Positions 26,914 to 35,726 of a stretch of 64,000 nucleotides of DNA are shown piece by piece (position 1 is the first letter of the stretch; each line of letters begins with the position of its first letter). The stretch covers positions 310,001 through 374,000 of the forward strand of contig NZ_JAKREV010000001.1 of NCBI RefSeq assembly GCF_022664465.1, in the 5' to 3' direction. This DNA comes from Sphingomonas hankookensis (GTDB lineage: Bacteria; Pseudomonadota; Alphaproteobacteria; Sphingomonadales; Sphingomonadaceae). The notes under the pieces are model-generated. The model worked only from the letters and a program-made list of their open reading frames with translations. It did no database searches and was not told the origin of the DNA. The translations under genes were made by a program, and so were the position numbers.

Positions 26914-28554
26914 ATGGAACGGGATCGGCAACGCGGTATCGAGGGCATGGCCCCGGCGGACGCACCACGGCGAGGCAGCCGCTGGACGCTGGCGATCTGT
27001 ATCTGCGCGATCCTGTTGTTCGCGGGATTGAGCATTGCGGTGATTTCCGGTGCCCTCGACCATCGCTATTTCGGTGGTGCGCCGGTACAGCGCCCGCTGG
27101 TCGTCGCGCTCCTCATCAATGCCGCGCTCGTAATTTTCGGCTGGCGCCGCCACCGCGCGGTGCAGATCGAGATGGACGGCCGCTCCGCCGCCGAGGAGCG
27201 CGCCCGCATGCTCGCATCGCGCGATCCGCTCACCGGATTCCTCAATCGCCGCGCACTAAGCGAAGCCGGCGCCGCACTGCTGCGGGCCGCATCGCGTCGC
27301 GATCAGGCGGTCGCGATGCTGATCGTCGACCTCGACCATTTCAAGATGGTCAACGACATGCACGGCCACGCCGCGGGCGACGCCGTGCTGCGCAGTGCTG
27401 CGGTGGAGATTGCGGCGGTCATGCCGGCCGCGGCACTGACCGCGCGGTTCGGCGGCGACGCCTTTGCCTGCGCCTTCGTCTTCGACGCGCGCGATCCTTC
27501 GACCGTCGAGCATGTCGCGTCGCGCGTCATCGCCGCGCTGACCAAGCCGATCGAGGTCGAGGACCTGCGCATCCACATGACCAGCTCGATCGGCGTCGCG
27601 CGGTCCGACTTCGATGGCGGCGGCATCGACACGCTGCTGCGCGCAGCCGATATCGCGATGTATTGCGCCAAGAAATCGGGGCGCGGCGGCTTCACCTGGT
27701 TCAACCGGGCGATGGAACATGCGCTGATCGATCGCAACGATATCGAAAACGGCCTGCGCCTTGCCATCCCGGCCGGGCAGGTCGTGCCGTTCTTCGAACC
27801 GCAGATCGACCTGGCGACCGGGCGGCTGTGCGGGTTCGAGGTGCTGGCGCGCTGGGTCCATCCGACGCAGGGGACGATCCCGCCCGACCGCTTCATCCCC
27901 GTTGCCGAGGAATCGGGGCTGATCGCCGAATTGTCGCTGTCGATCATGCGACAGGCATTTGCCGCCGCGCGCGACTGGGACCCGGGGCTGTCGCTCTCCG
28001 TCAACATCTCGCCGTGTCAGCTGCGCGATGCGTGGCTCGCGCAGAAGATCATCAAGGCGACGGTCGAAGGCGGTTTCGCGCCCAACCGGCTGGAGATCGA
28101 GATTACCGAGAGCGCGTTGTTCGACAACCTCGCACTGGCGCAGTCGATCGTCGGATCGCTGAAGAACCAGGGCGTACGCCTCGCGCTCGACGATTTCGGG
28201 ACCGGCTATTCCAGCCTCGCGCATTTGCGCGCGTTGCCGTTCGACCGGATCAAGATCGACAAGAGCTTCGTCCTGTCGCTGCTCGACAACGCCGATTCGG
28301 CGGCGATCGTGAACGCGATCATCGGTCTGGGCGCGAACCTCAACCTGCCGGTCACCGCCGAGGGGGTGGAGACCGGGACGATCGCCGAACGCCTCGCCGC
28401 GCTAGGCTGTTCTAAGGCGCAGGGGTGGCATTACAGCAAGCCGTTGTCGGTCGCCGATACCCGTCGGATGCTGGCGGCGCGCGGGTTGCTGGCGCATGGC
28501 GGCGCGCCCGATACCGACCTGACCGACCTCACCATCCGGCGTCAGGTCGGCTGA
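26914..28554 (+). CDS. Membrane GGDEF-EAL protein, degenerate GGDEF site with intact EAL phosphodiesterase motifs
   Basis: A 546-aa cyclic-di-GMP protein. Two transmembrane helices lie at about 22-44 and 58-74, then a GGDEF domain (about 95-260) whose active site reads FGGDAFACAF. The acidic Glu is replaced by Ala, so cyclase activity is doubtful. The EAL domain (about 280-530) has FEVLARWVHP in place of EALxRW, and the family NISPCQL, EITESALFD, LDDFGTGYSSL and DRIKIDKSFV motifs, with metal ligands retained, so phosphodiesterase activity is likely. Its last 26 bp overlap antisense with the DUF924 gene. Confidence 0.92.
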   Translation: MERDRQRGIEGMAPADAPRRGSRWTLAICICAILLFAGLSIAVISGALDHRYFGGAPVQRPLVVALLINAALVIFGWRRHRAVQIEMDGRSAAEERARMLASRDPLTGFLNRRALSEAGAALLRAASRRDQAVAMLIVDLDHFKMVNDMHGHAAGDAVLRSAAVEIAAVMPAAALTARFGGDAFACAFVFDARDPSTVEHVASRVIAALTKPIEVEDLRIHMTSSIGVARSDFDGGGIDTLLRAADIAMYCAKKSGRGGFTWFNRAMEHALIDRNDIENGLRLAIPAGQVVPFFEPQIDLATGRLCGFEVLARWVHPTQGTIPPDRFIPVAEESGLIAELSLSIMRQAFAAARDWDPGLSLSVNISPCQLRDAWLAQKIIKATVEGGFAPNRLEIEITESALFDNLALAQSIVGSLKNQGVRLALDDFGTGYSSLAHLRALPFDRIKIDKSFVLSLLDNADSAAIVNAIIGLGANLNLPVTAEGVETGTIAERLAALGCSKAQGWHYSKPLSVADTRRMLAARGLLAHGGAPDTDLTDLTIRRQVG

Positions 28555-29107
28555 GATAATCGCGCTCGGCCGCAATCGATTCGCGGCCCAGCGCTGCGTT
28601 GCGCGACGGATACCGACCATAGCGCGCCAGCACCGCGGCATGATCGCGCGCGAACTTCAGGTTGTTGGCGTTGCCCAGCGCCTCGAAACAATGGAGCGAG
28701 AACCGCGCTACCCCCGCATCCTCGCTATGCATCAGCGGCATGTAGAGAAACGCACGGCGATCCGCCGGCAGTTCGCGGTCATCGCCCCGCGCGATACCGA
28801 TCAGCGCCAGTTCCAGCGCCAGCGGATCGGCCGCGAACGCCGCCGCCTGCCCACGAAACAAGTTGCGCGAAAACTGATCGAGTACGATCACCGCCGCCAA
28901 CAGCCTATCGCGATCGCCACGCCACCCCGCCGCCTCACTCGCCAGCAGATCGCGTTGCAGCGCCCCGAACCGGTCGGCGATCGCCGCGTCGAGCGCGTCG
29001 TCCTTCGCGAAATGCCTGTCCGGCCCAACCTCGTCGAACCAGAACGCAAGCACGCGTTGCGCGTCTGCGTGGACTTCGTGGTCCGCTGTCCCTAGATCGT
29101 CGCCCAT
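28529..29107 (-). CDS. DUF924 family protein
   Basis: A 192-aa TPR-like helical protein of unknown biochemical role, common in Proteobacteria and eukaryotes. Family features are VLAFWFDEVGPDRHF, VIVLDQFSRNLFRG, RAFLYMPLMHSED and FARDHAAVLARYGRYPSRN. Its start codon (CAT at 29105-29107) overlaps the divergent mtaB ATG at 29106, so the two genes have no spacer; promoter elements and ribosome sites lie inside each other's coding sequence. Confidence 0.9.
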   Translation of the reverse strand: MGDDLGTADHEVHADAQRVLAFWFDEVGPDRHFAKDDALDAAIADRFGALQRDLLASEAAGWRGDRDRLLAAVIVLDQFSRNLFRGQAAAFAADPLALELALIGIARGDDRELPADRRAFLYMPLMHSEDAGVARFSLHCFEALGNANNLKFARDHAAVLARYGRYPSRNAALGRESIAAERDYLSRPDAGW

Positions 29108-30341
29108 GCCATCCTCCTGTGGTCCCGCCATCATAACGCTCGGCTGCCGGCTGAACATCGCGGAAAGCGATGCGATCCGCGGGATCGTCGGCGCGCGGGA
29201 TGTGGTGGTCGTCAACAGCTGTGCGGTGACCAACGACGCGGTCGCCGCCACTCGCCGCGCGATCCGCCGGGCGCGGCGCGAGCGGCCAGCGAGCGAGTTG
29301 ATCGTCACCGGCTGCGCGGCGCAGATCGATCCGGCGAGCTTCGCGGCGATGCCCGAAGTCACCCGCGTCATCGGCAATTCGGACAAGCTGAACCCCGCTG
29401 CCTGGGCGTCGACCGATCCGGTGATCGTGCGCGACATCGCCCGCGTCCTCGATACCGCCCCCCACATGTCCGACGCGTTCGAGGGGCAGACGCGGGCATT
29501 CGTGGAGGTGCAGAATGGCTGCGACCACGCCTGCACCTTCTGCGCCATCCCCGCCGGTCGCGGGCCGTCGCGATCGGCGACGATCGACGGCGTGGTCGAA
29601 CAGGTCGCGGGGCTGGTGACAGCTGGACATGGCGAGGTCGTGCTGACCGGGGTAGACCTATCGAGCTACGGCCACGACTTGTCTAGCACGCCAAAGTTAG
29701 GCGATCTGGTTGCCGCGATCATCGAACGGACCTCGCTCAGGCGGCTGCGACTATCTTCGCTCGACCCGGCAGCAATCGACGGCAAGCTATTGGAACTGTT
29801 GACCAATGAACCACGGGTCATGCCGCACGTCCATCTGTCGTTCCAGGCGGGCGACGACATGGTGCTCAAGCGGATGCGCCGCCGCCACAGCCGCGCCGAC
29901 GCCGTCCGGCTGGTCGAGCGCCTGAAGTCCGCGCGGCCCGAAATCGCGATCGGCGCCGACCTTATCGCCGGCTTCCCGACCGAGGATGACGCGATGGCGG
30001 CCAACACGCTCGCGCTGATCGACGACTGCGCCATCGTCCACGCCCATGTCTTTGTCTACAGCCCGCGCGCTCGCACCCCCGCCGCGCGGATGCCGCAGGT
30101 ACCGCCGCCGATCGCCAAGGCCCGCGCGCAGGCGTTGCGTGAGGCCGCTGCACGCCGCCACTGCGACTGGCTGCAGCTGCAGGTCGGCACGACCACGGAA
30201 ATCCTCGTCGAACGTCCCGGCACGCGCGGGCACAGCCCCGGCTTTGCCGACGTGACGCTTCCCCCCTGCCCGCCCGGCACGATCGTGACCGCGCGGCTCA
30301 CTCACATCGAAGGCGATCAGTTGATCGGCATGCCCCTATGA
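29106..30341 (+). CDS. mtaB: tRNA (t6A37) C2-methylthiotransferase MtaB
   Basis: A 411-aa radical-SAM enzyme that converts t6A to ms2t6A at position 37 of ANN-decoding tRNAs. The N-terminal UPF0004 domain has Cys ligands in LGCRLNIAES, VNSCAVTND and VTGCAAQ. The radical-SAM cluster motif is GCDHACTFCAIPAGRG (CxxxCxxC). The C-terminal TRAM-like region is short. It overlaps ftsY as ATGA and is divergent with overlapping start to DUF924. Confidence 0.95.
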   Translation: MPSSCGPAIITLGCRLNIAESDAIRGIVGARDVVVVNSCAVTNDAVAATRRAIRRARRERPASELIVTGCAAQIDPASFAAMPEVTRVIGNSDKLNPAAWASTDPVIVRDIARVLDTAPHMSDAFEGQTRAFVEVQNGCDHACTFCAIPAGRGPSRSATIDGVVEQVAGLVTAGHGEVVLTGVDLSSYGHDLSSTPKLGDLVAAIIERTSLRRLRLSSLDPAAIDGKLLELLTNEPRVMPHVHLSFQAGDDMVLKRMRRRHSRADAVRLVERLKSARPEIAIGADLIAGFPTEDDAMAANTLALIDDCAIVHAHVFVYSPRARTPAARMPQVPPPIAKARAQALREAAARRHCDWLQLQVGTTTEILVERPGTRGHSPGFADVTLPPCPPGTIVTARLTHIEGDQLIGMPL

Positions 30342-31267
30342 GCCTTTCGTGGCACGAACGCCTGCTCGGCGGTTTGAAGAAGACGTCCGACCGTCTGACC
30401 GGCAACCTCGTCGGCCTGTCCGCCGCGCGGCTGGACGACGCGACGCTCGGCGAAATCGAGGAGGCGCTGATCGCCTCCGACCTCGGCCCCGCCACCGCCG
30501 CCCGCGTGCGCACTCGCCTGTCCGAGGGGCAGTATGAGCGCAACATGGAAGAGCTGGGCATCCGGCTGGTCGTGGCCGAGGAGATCGAAAAGGTTTTAAC
30601 GCCGGTCGCCAAGCCGCTGGAAATCGAGGCATTCCCGCGCCCGCAGGTAATTCTCGTCATCGGCGTTAACGGATCGGGCAAGACCACGACCATCGCCAAG
30701 CTCGCCAAGACCCTCGTCGAACAGGATTATGGCGTGATGCTGGCGGCGGGCGACACCTTCCGCGCCGCCGCGATCGGACAGCTGCGCACTTGGGCGGAAC
30801 GGATCGGCGTGCCGATTGTCAGCGGTGCCGAAGGCGGCGACGCGGCCGGCATCGTCTATGAAGCGGTCAAGCAGGCGACGGCGACCGGCATCGACGTGCT
30901 GATCGTCGACACCGCCGGCCGGTTGCAGAACAAGCGCGAGCTGATGGACGAACTGGCCAAGGTCCGCCGCGTACTTGGCCGCCTGAATCCGGAGGCGCCC
31001 CACGACGTCGTCCTCGTCCTCGACGCGACGACCGGACAGAACGCGCTCAACCAGATCGAGGTGTTCAAGGAAACGGCGGGGGTCACCGGGCTCGTCATGA
31101 CCAAGCTCGACGGGACCGCACGCGGTGGCGTGCTGGTCGCGGCGGCCGAGAAGTTCGGGCTGCCAATTCACGCGATCGGGGTCGGTGAAACCGCCGACGA
31201 CCTCCGTGGGTTCGACGCACACGAAGTATCCCGCATCATCGCGGGCGTGGAACGGGTACGCAAATGA
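30338..31267 (+). CDS. ftsY: Signal recognition particle receptor FtsY
   Basis: A 309-aa SRP-GTPase that receives ribosome-SRP complexes at the membrane. G-domain motifs are GVNGSGKTTTIAKLAK, LAAGDTFRAAAIGQL, DTAGRLQNK and TKLDGTARGG; the conserved C-terminal GVGETADDLRGFDA identifies FtsY rather than FlhF. The acidic N-terminal domain of enterobacterial FtsY is missing, as in many alphaproteobacteria. It is coupled by ATGA overlaps to mtaB upstream and ispZ downstream. Confidence 0.97.
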   Translation: MSLSWHERLLGGLKKTSDRLTGNLVGLSAARLDDATLGEIEEALIASDLGPATAARVRTRLSEGQYERNMEELGIRLVVAEEIEKVLTPVAKPLEIEAFPRPQVILVIGVNGSGKTTTIAKLAKTLVEQDYGVMLAAGDTFRAAAIGQLRTWAERIGVPIVSGAEGGDAAGIVYEAVKQATATGIDVLIVDTAGRLQNKRELMDELAKVRRVLGRLNPEAPHDVVLVLDATTGQNALNQIEVFKETAGVTGLVMTKLDGTARGGVLVAAAEKFGLPIHAIGVGETADDLRGFDAHEVSRIIAGVERVRK

Positions 31268-31896
31268 CGACTGCCAAACCGCCGGTATCGCCCCTGTTCC
31301 GCATGGCGCTGGATTACGGACCGTTGGTCGTGTTTTTCGTCGCCAATTTGCTGGCGAGCAAGATCGGCTTGCCCGACATGGTCGATTCGCTGGCGCAGGT
31401 CATCATCGCCAGCACCGCGTTCATGATCGCCAGCATCGCTGCGATCATCGTGTCGAAATGGAAGACCGGCCATGTCTCGCCGATGCTGTGGCTGTCCGCT
31501 GGCCTGGTCGTCGTGTTCGGCGCGCTGACGCTGTATTTCCGCGACGACATGTTCATCAAGATGAAGCCGACGATCGTCTATGCGATGTTCACGGCGATCC
31601 TGACCTTCGGCCTCGCAACCGGGCGGCCGCTGCTGCAACAGCTGCTGGAAACCGCCTATCCGGGGCTGAGCGCTGCCGGCTGGCGCAAGCTGACCCTGAA
31701 CTGGGCGATCTTCTTCGCGTTTATGGCGGTGCTGAACGAGGTTGTGTGGCGCCATTCGACCTGGGACTTCTGGGTCGGGTTCAAGCTGTGGGGCGCGGTA
31801 CCGCTGACGCTGATCTTCGCGGCGGGGAATATCCCGATGCTGCTGCGCAACGGCCTGCAGATGGAAAAGGACGCGCCGCTGCCCCCGGCGGATTGA
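31264..31896 (+). CDS. ispZ: Inner-membrane-spanning septation protein A (IspZ/YciB)
   Basis: A 210-aa polytopic inner-membrane protein with about five or six helices. Conserved features are the N-terminal DYGPLVVFFVANL, FGALTLYFRDDMFIKMKPTI and NEVVWRHSTWDFWVGFKLWG. Members of the family affect septation and envelope integrity. The ATGA overlap with ftsY suggests one operon. Confidence 0.94.
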   Translation: MTTAKPPVSPLFRMALDYGPLVVFFVANLLASKIGLPDMVDSLAQVIIASTAFMIASIAAIIVSKWKTGHVSPMLWLSAGLVVVFGALTLYFRDDMFIKMKPTIVYAMFTAILTFGLATGRPLLQQLLETAYPGLSAAGWRKLTLNWAIFFAFMAVLNEVVWRHSTWDFWVGFKLWGAVPLTLIFAAGNIPMLLRNGLQMEKDAPLPPAD

Positions 31897-31902
31897 CCCA
31901 GC

Positions 31903-32201
31903 CAGTCGTCGTTCCCGCGAAGGCAGGAACCCATTGCCGCTGACGCTTGAGCCAAAGCCGCAACGATAGCGTCTATGGATTCCTGCCTTCGCGGGAACGA
32001 CGATTGCCTCGCCTCGTGCGTCATCCCGGCGCAGGCCGGGATCCATTGTGTCGGGTGGTCGCGGTTCTCTCGAACCGGCCCGTGTCCATGGATTCCGGCC
32101 TGCGCCGGAATGACGGCGTTAGCGAGGTGCAGCCTGACGCAAGAAGGGGCCGCCCTCGCGGACAGCCCCCTCCCCCAACCCTCTCCCCTTCCGGGAGAGG
32201 G
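31903..32201. repeat. Two inverted repeat pairs plus a CCCTCTCCC hairpin between ispZ and sodB
   Basis: GTCGTTCCCGCGAAGGCAGGAACCCA (from 31906) is inverted at about 31978-32004, and CGTCATCCCGGCGCAGGCCGGGATCCA (from 32019) is inverted at about 32086-32116. A perfect 9-bp stem CCCTCTCCC/GGGAGAGGG lies at 32179-32201. These fill the 318-bp gap between two convergent genes and no coding signal is visible. Confidence 0.8.
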
Positions 32202-32214
32202 CTAATACGGTGAA

Positions 32215-32826
32215 TTACTTCACCGCCGCATCATAACGCTGGCCGACCTTGTCCCAGTCGACCACGTCCCACCACGCCTTCAGATACGCCGGACGCGCAT
32301 TGCGGTAGGTGATGTAATAGGCGTGTTCCCACACGTCGTTGCCGAGGATCGGCGTGCCCTTCACCGGCGCGACGTCCATCAGCGGATTGTCCTGGTTCGG
32401 CGTCGAGGTGATGGCGAGCTTGCCGTCCGCACCGACGATCAGCCATGCCCAGCCCGATCCGAACTGGTTCGCACCCGCGGTATTGAACTGCTCCTTCAGC
32501 GCTTCGAGGCCACCGAACTGCGCATCGATCGCGTCCTTCAGCGCGCCCGACGGCTGCGACCCGCCACCCTTCATCGTCTCCCAGAAGAAGGTGTGGTTCC
32601 AGTAACCGCCGCCATTGTTGCGCAGCTTGGCCGGCGCACCCGACATGTTCGCCAGCAATTCTTCGATCGACTTGCCTTCGAGGCTTGCGTCTTCCGACAC
32701 GGCTTCGTTCAGCTTGTCGGTGTACGCCTGATGATGCTTGTCGTGGTGCAGCGTCATCGTTTCCTTGTCGATGGTCGGCTCCAGCGCGTCATAGGCATAG
32801 GGCAGCGGGGGAAGTTCGAAAGCCAT
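32215..32826 (-). CDS. sodB: Iron superoxide dismutase
   Basis: A 203-aa cytoplasmic enzyme that disproportionates superoxide. Metal ligands are visible in LHHDKHHQAY, NHTFFWE and DVWEHAYYI; YWNHTFFW and WAWLIVG fit the Fe/Mn family. AGGAGAACCCCC immediately precedes the Met. It is monocistronic between repeats and the pspF gene on the same strand. Confidence 0.96.
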   Translation of the reverse strand: MAFELPPLPYAYDALEPTIDKETMTLHHDKHHQAYTDKLNEAVSEDASLEGKSIEELLANMSGAPAKLRNNGGGYWNHTFFWETMKGGGSQPSGALKDAIDAQFGGLEALKEQFNTAGANQFGSGWAWLIVGADGKLAITSTPNQDNPLMDVAPVKGTPILGNDVWEHAYYITYRNARPAYLKAWWDVVDWDKVGQRYDAAVK

Positions 32827-32941
32827 GGGGGTTCTCCTTGGGCAATAAGCTCTGGCCGACCGAACGAAGCGCGGCGCGCTTGGCTCCGGTCGTTACGTTC
32901 GGGGAACATCTAGTTCTGCGATGATCCGACGCAAGGGCGCG

Positions 32942-33970
32942 TCAGCCGCCCTGCCCCAATAATCCGTGGCGTTTGAGCGCATGGCGCAGCTGGTCATAGG
33001 TCAGCCCCAGCGCATCGGCGCAGGTCCGCTGGTTGTAGCGTGCCTCGGCCATCGCACGCGTCAGCAGCTGCCGTTCGAAGCGATTGACCCGCGTCTTGAA
33101 ATCGTCGCCCGGATCGTCCGCCATCGCTGGAACCGCCGGGGCCTCGCCACCGTCCGCTACTGCCGCGGCAACGGGCGCCACCGCCCCGCCGCGCGGCCGG
33201 AACGGCGAGGCGAAAGGATCGACCTCGATCAAGTCTATCGGCCCGGCGCGTTCCCAGCGATAGACCGAGCGTTCGACCGCGTTGCGCAACTCGCGGACAT
33301 TGCCCGGCCATCGATGCTCCATCAGCTGGTCGACTGCATTCGGCCCGAACCCCGGCCATTCGTCGCGCCCGATCTCCGCCGCCATGCGCCGCCCGAAGAA
33401 ATCGGCCAGCACCATGATGTCCCCCGGTCGGGCCCGTAAGGGCGGCAGCGTCACCACCTCAAAGCTCAACCGGTCGAGCAGGTCGGCGCGGAACGTTCCG
33501 CGATCGACCCGGTCGGGCAGATGTTCGTTGGTCGCCGCGACGATGCGGACATCGACCCGGATCGGCCGCGACGATCCGATGCGCGTCACCTCGCCATATT
33601 CGACCGCGCGCAGCAGCCGTTCCTGCGCACCCATCGACAGCGTGCCGAGTTCGTCGAGGAACAGCGTGCCGCCATCGGCTTCCTCGAACCGCCCGACCCG
33701 TGCTTTGGTCGCGCCGGTGAACGCCCCCGCCTCATGCCCGAACAGCTCGGCTTCGATCAGCGTCTCGGGCAGCGCCGCGCAGTTCATCACGACCAGCGGC
33801 TCTTCCCACCGCCCCGACAGGCGGTGGAGCCGTTCGGCGACCAGCTCCTTGCCCGTCCCGCGCTCGCCGATCACCAGCACCGGGCGATCGAGCGCAGCAG
33901 CGCGGCTGGCGCGTTCGAGGGCATCCAGAAACGGGCCGGATTGGCCCACGACCTGCGTTGCACGTTCCAT
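32942..33970 (-). CDS. pspF: Phage shock protein operon activator PspF
   Basis: A 342-aa sigma-54 enhancer-binding protein without a receiver domain. It has Walker A GERGTGKE, the sigma-54 contact loop GAFTGA, Walker [11 protein letters not shown] and the [14 protein letters not shown] sensor. A C-terminal Fis-type helix-turn-helix ends it ([25 protein letters not shown]). It is divergent from the psp operon, as in enterobacteria. PspA normally inhibits PspF until membrane stress releases it. Confidence 0.95.
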   Translation of the reverse strand: MERATQVVGQSGPFLDALERASRAAALDRPVLVIGERGTGKELVAERLHRLSGRWEEPLVVMNCAALPETLIEAELFGHEAGAFTGATKARVGRFEEADGGTLFLDELGTLSMGAQERLLRAVEYGEVTRIGSSRPIRVDVRIVAATNEHLPDRVDRGTFRADLLDRLSFEVVTLPPLRARPGDIMVLADFFGRRMAAEIGRDEWPGFGPNAVDQLMEHRWPGNVRELRNAVERSVYRWERAGPIDLIEVDPFASPFRPRGGAVAPVAAAVADGGEAPAVPAMADDPGDDFKTRVNRFERQLLTRAMAEARYNQRTCADALGLTYDQLRHALKRHGLLGQGG

Positions 33971-34071
33971 GGCCCGGATGTGTGGCGTAATTTCCCAATA
34001 GTTCGCAAGTAGTCATTTTGAGATCGTCACGACCGATACCGAAACCGACGTAAATCCGTCATTTTTCAAAC

Positions 34072-34087
34072 TGGCACAGCTCATGCA
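34072..34087 (+). promoter_or_regulatory. Sigma-54 promoter (-24/-12) of the psp operon
   Basis: TGGCACAGCTCATGCA has the invariant GG and GC dinucleotides separated by exactly 10 bp, as required for sigma-54. It lies between pspF and the first psp gene, about 56 bp before the first start codon, and fits activation by the adjacent PspF. Confidence 0.88.
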
Positions 34088-34142
34088 ATGTATCTTGCAA
34101 GCCCGAGACAGGGCGCACGACACAGCTTCAGGGAGTTCCACC

Positions 34143-34286
34143 ATGATCCGCATCAACAAGAATGTGACCGCCCGCCAGTCGATCCTTAGCCTGATGGGCG
34201 CGGTCGCGGTCTGCATGTTCGCCTTTGGCGCGACGACCGCATCGGGTCCGTCCGCCGCAACCGTTGCCGCCGCGCCGATGGCGTAA
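34143..34286 (+). CDS. 47-aa putative membrane peptide, first gene after the psp promoter
   Basis: A short frame with a ribosome site GGGAG 8 bp before the ATG. It encodes a basic N-terminus (MIRINKNVTARQ), one hydrophobic segment (about 14-30) and an Ala-rich end. It lies between the sigma-54 promoter and pspA, so it must be transcribed with the operon. It has no family I recognise; it could be a stress peptide or an upstream leader. Confidence 0.6.
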   Translation: MIRINKNVTARQSILSLMGAVAVCMFAFGATTASGPSAATVAAAPMA

Positions 34287-34352
34287 GGCGGCGGCCGGGG
34301 TGGTTCCGCCCCGTTCCACCCCGGCCACCATAGTATCTGTCAGGAGTAACCG

Positions 34353-35021
34353 ATGGGCATTTTTTCCCGCACCCGCGACATCATCGCCGCCAACGTCACC
34401 GACCTGCTCGACAAGGCGGAAGACCCCGCGAAGATGATCCGCATGATCATCCTCGAAATGGAGGAAACGCTGGTCGAGGTCCGCGCCTCCGCGGCACGCA
34501 CCATCGCCGACCAGAAGGAAATGCGCCGCCATATCGGCAAGCTGGAAAAGCTGCAGGACAGCTGGACCGAAAAGGCCGAGTTGGCGCTGAGCAAGGACCG
34601 TGAGGACCTCGCCAAGGCTGCGCTGGTCGAACGGCAGAAGGCGGTCGACATGATCGAACAGCTGGGTGCCGAGATCGTGGTGCTCGACGATGCGCTGCGC
34701 GCATCGGAAACCGACATCGCCAAACTGCAGACCAAGCTGCGCGAGGCGCGGACCCGGCAGAACGCCATCCAGACCCGGATGGAAAGCGCCACCAACCGCA
34801 CCAAGCTGCGCGAGATGTATGCAGGGTCGAAGACCGCCGAGGCGTTCAGCCGCTTCGACGTGCTGGAACGCCGTGCCGACCTTGCCGAAGGGCGCGCCGA
34901 AGCGGCCGGCATGGGCCAGGGCGGCAAGAGCCTCGAAGACGAGATCGCCGAGCTGCGGCAGTCGGACAAGATCGATGCCGAGCTGGCCGCGCTCAAGGCC
35001 CGCCTGAACCGGGAGGGTTGA
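34353..35021 (+). CDS. pspA: Phage shock protein A (PspA/IM30 family)
   Basis: A 222-aa peripheral membrane protein that oligomerises on damaged inner membrane and inhibits PspF in the resting state. The N-terminal amphipathic helix (MGIFSRTRDIIAANVTDLLD) and the long coiled-coil with EDPAKMIRMIILEMEETL and AGSKTAEAFSRFDVLERR are diagnostic. A perfect AGGAG precedes the ATG. Confidence 0.97.
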   Translation: MGIFSRTRDIIAANVTDLLDKAEDPAKMIRMIILEMEETLVEVRASAARTIADQKEMRRHIGKLEKLQDSWTEKAELALSKDREDLAKAALVERQKAVDMIEQLGAEIVVLDDALRASETDIAKLQTKLREARTRQNAIQTRMESATNRTKLREMYAGSKTAEAFSRFDVLERRADLAEGRAEAAGMGQGGKSLEDEIAELRQSDKIDAELAALKARLNREG

Positions 35022-35026
35022 GCGCG

Positions 35027-35311
35027 ATGGGCGATTTCCTGATCGGCATGGTCGCCGTCGCGGCGCTCCTGATCGGTCTGCCGTGGCTGATCCTCCACTA
35101 CATCACGAAGTGGAAACAGTCGCCGACGCTGACCAACGAGGACGAGCGCCTGCTCGACGACATGCACGTCACTGCCCGCCGGCTCGAAGAGCGGCTCCAG
35201 ACGATCGAGCGGATCATCGCCGCCGACAATCCGGACTTCCGCCCTTCGATGCCGCGCCGGGAATATCCGGAAAGCGATTTCCGCAACAACGATTACGCAC
35301 GGAGGGACTGA
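35027..35311 (+). CDS. pspB: Phage shock protein B
   Basis: A 94-aa protein with one N-terminal transmembrane helix (IGMVAVAALLIGLPWLILHYI) followed by a short coiled coil (ARRLEERLQTIERIIAAD) and a polar tail. Family-typical is WLILHYITKWK. The start ATG follows GGGAGGG, 5 bp past the pspA stop. It ends by overlapping the pspC start (TGATG). In enterobacteria PspB and PspC relay stress to PspA. Confidence 0.92.
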   Translation: MGDFLIGMVAVAALLIGLPWLILHYITKWKQSPTLTNEDERLLDDMHVTARRLEERLQTIERIIAADNPDFRPSMPRREYPESDFRNNDYARRD

Positions 35312-35691
35312 TGTCCGGCGCACGCACCAAATTCTATGTCGACAAGGCGAATGGCAAGATGTCTGGCGTGTGCGCCGGCATCGCCGACTATACCGGTGTC
35401 GAAGTCATGTGGATCCGCATCGGCACGGTGTTGCTGACGCTGGCCGGTGGCTTTCCCTGGACGGTGATCGCCTATTTCATGATCGCCTGGATGGCGCAGA
35501 AGAAGCCGGTCGGCCTCTATGAAAGCCACGAGGACGCGAAATTCTGGCAGGGCGTGCGGTCGAACCCGACCCGCACCGCATCGGAAATGCGCTCGACCTT
35601 CCGCGACATCGACCGTCGCCTCGCCGACATCGAAATGTACTATACCAGCCGCAACACCCGTCTGGCGGACGAGATCGACAGCCTGCGCTGA
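35311..35691 (+). CDS. pspC: Phage shock protein C
   Basis: A 126-aa membrane protein. The PspC domain is clear: KFYVDKANGKMSGVCAGIADYTGVEVMWIRI then a hydrophobic helix with FPWTVIAYFMIAW. The C-terminal ~50 residues form a charged helix that ends RRLADIEMYY...LADEIDSLR, a signature echoed in the small proteins downstream. Ribosome site GGAGGG lies 4 bp upstream of the start. Confidence 0.94.
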   Translation: MSGARTKFYVDKANGKMSGVCAGIADYTGVEVMWIRIGTVLLTLAGGFPWTVIAYFMIAWMAQKKPVGLYESHEDAKFWQGVRSNPTRTASEMRSTFRDIDRRLADIEMYYTSRNTRLADEIDSLR

Positions 35692-35726
35692 TCGGATCCC
35701 CGCTGCGGCGATGAGGGAGAGAGACG

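Noticed and set aside
30338..31267. FlhF instead of FtsY
   Set aside because: The C-terminal GVGETADDLRGFDA block and coupling to mtaB/ispZ are typical of FtsY; no flagellar genes adjoin.
32179..32201. Intrinsic terminator of sodB
   Set aside because: The 9-bp stem is perfect but no U-run follows on the minus strand; treated as part of the repeat region.
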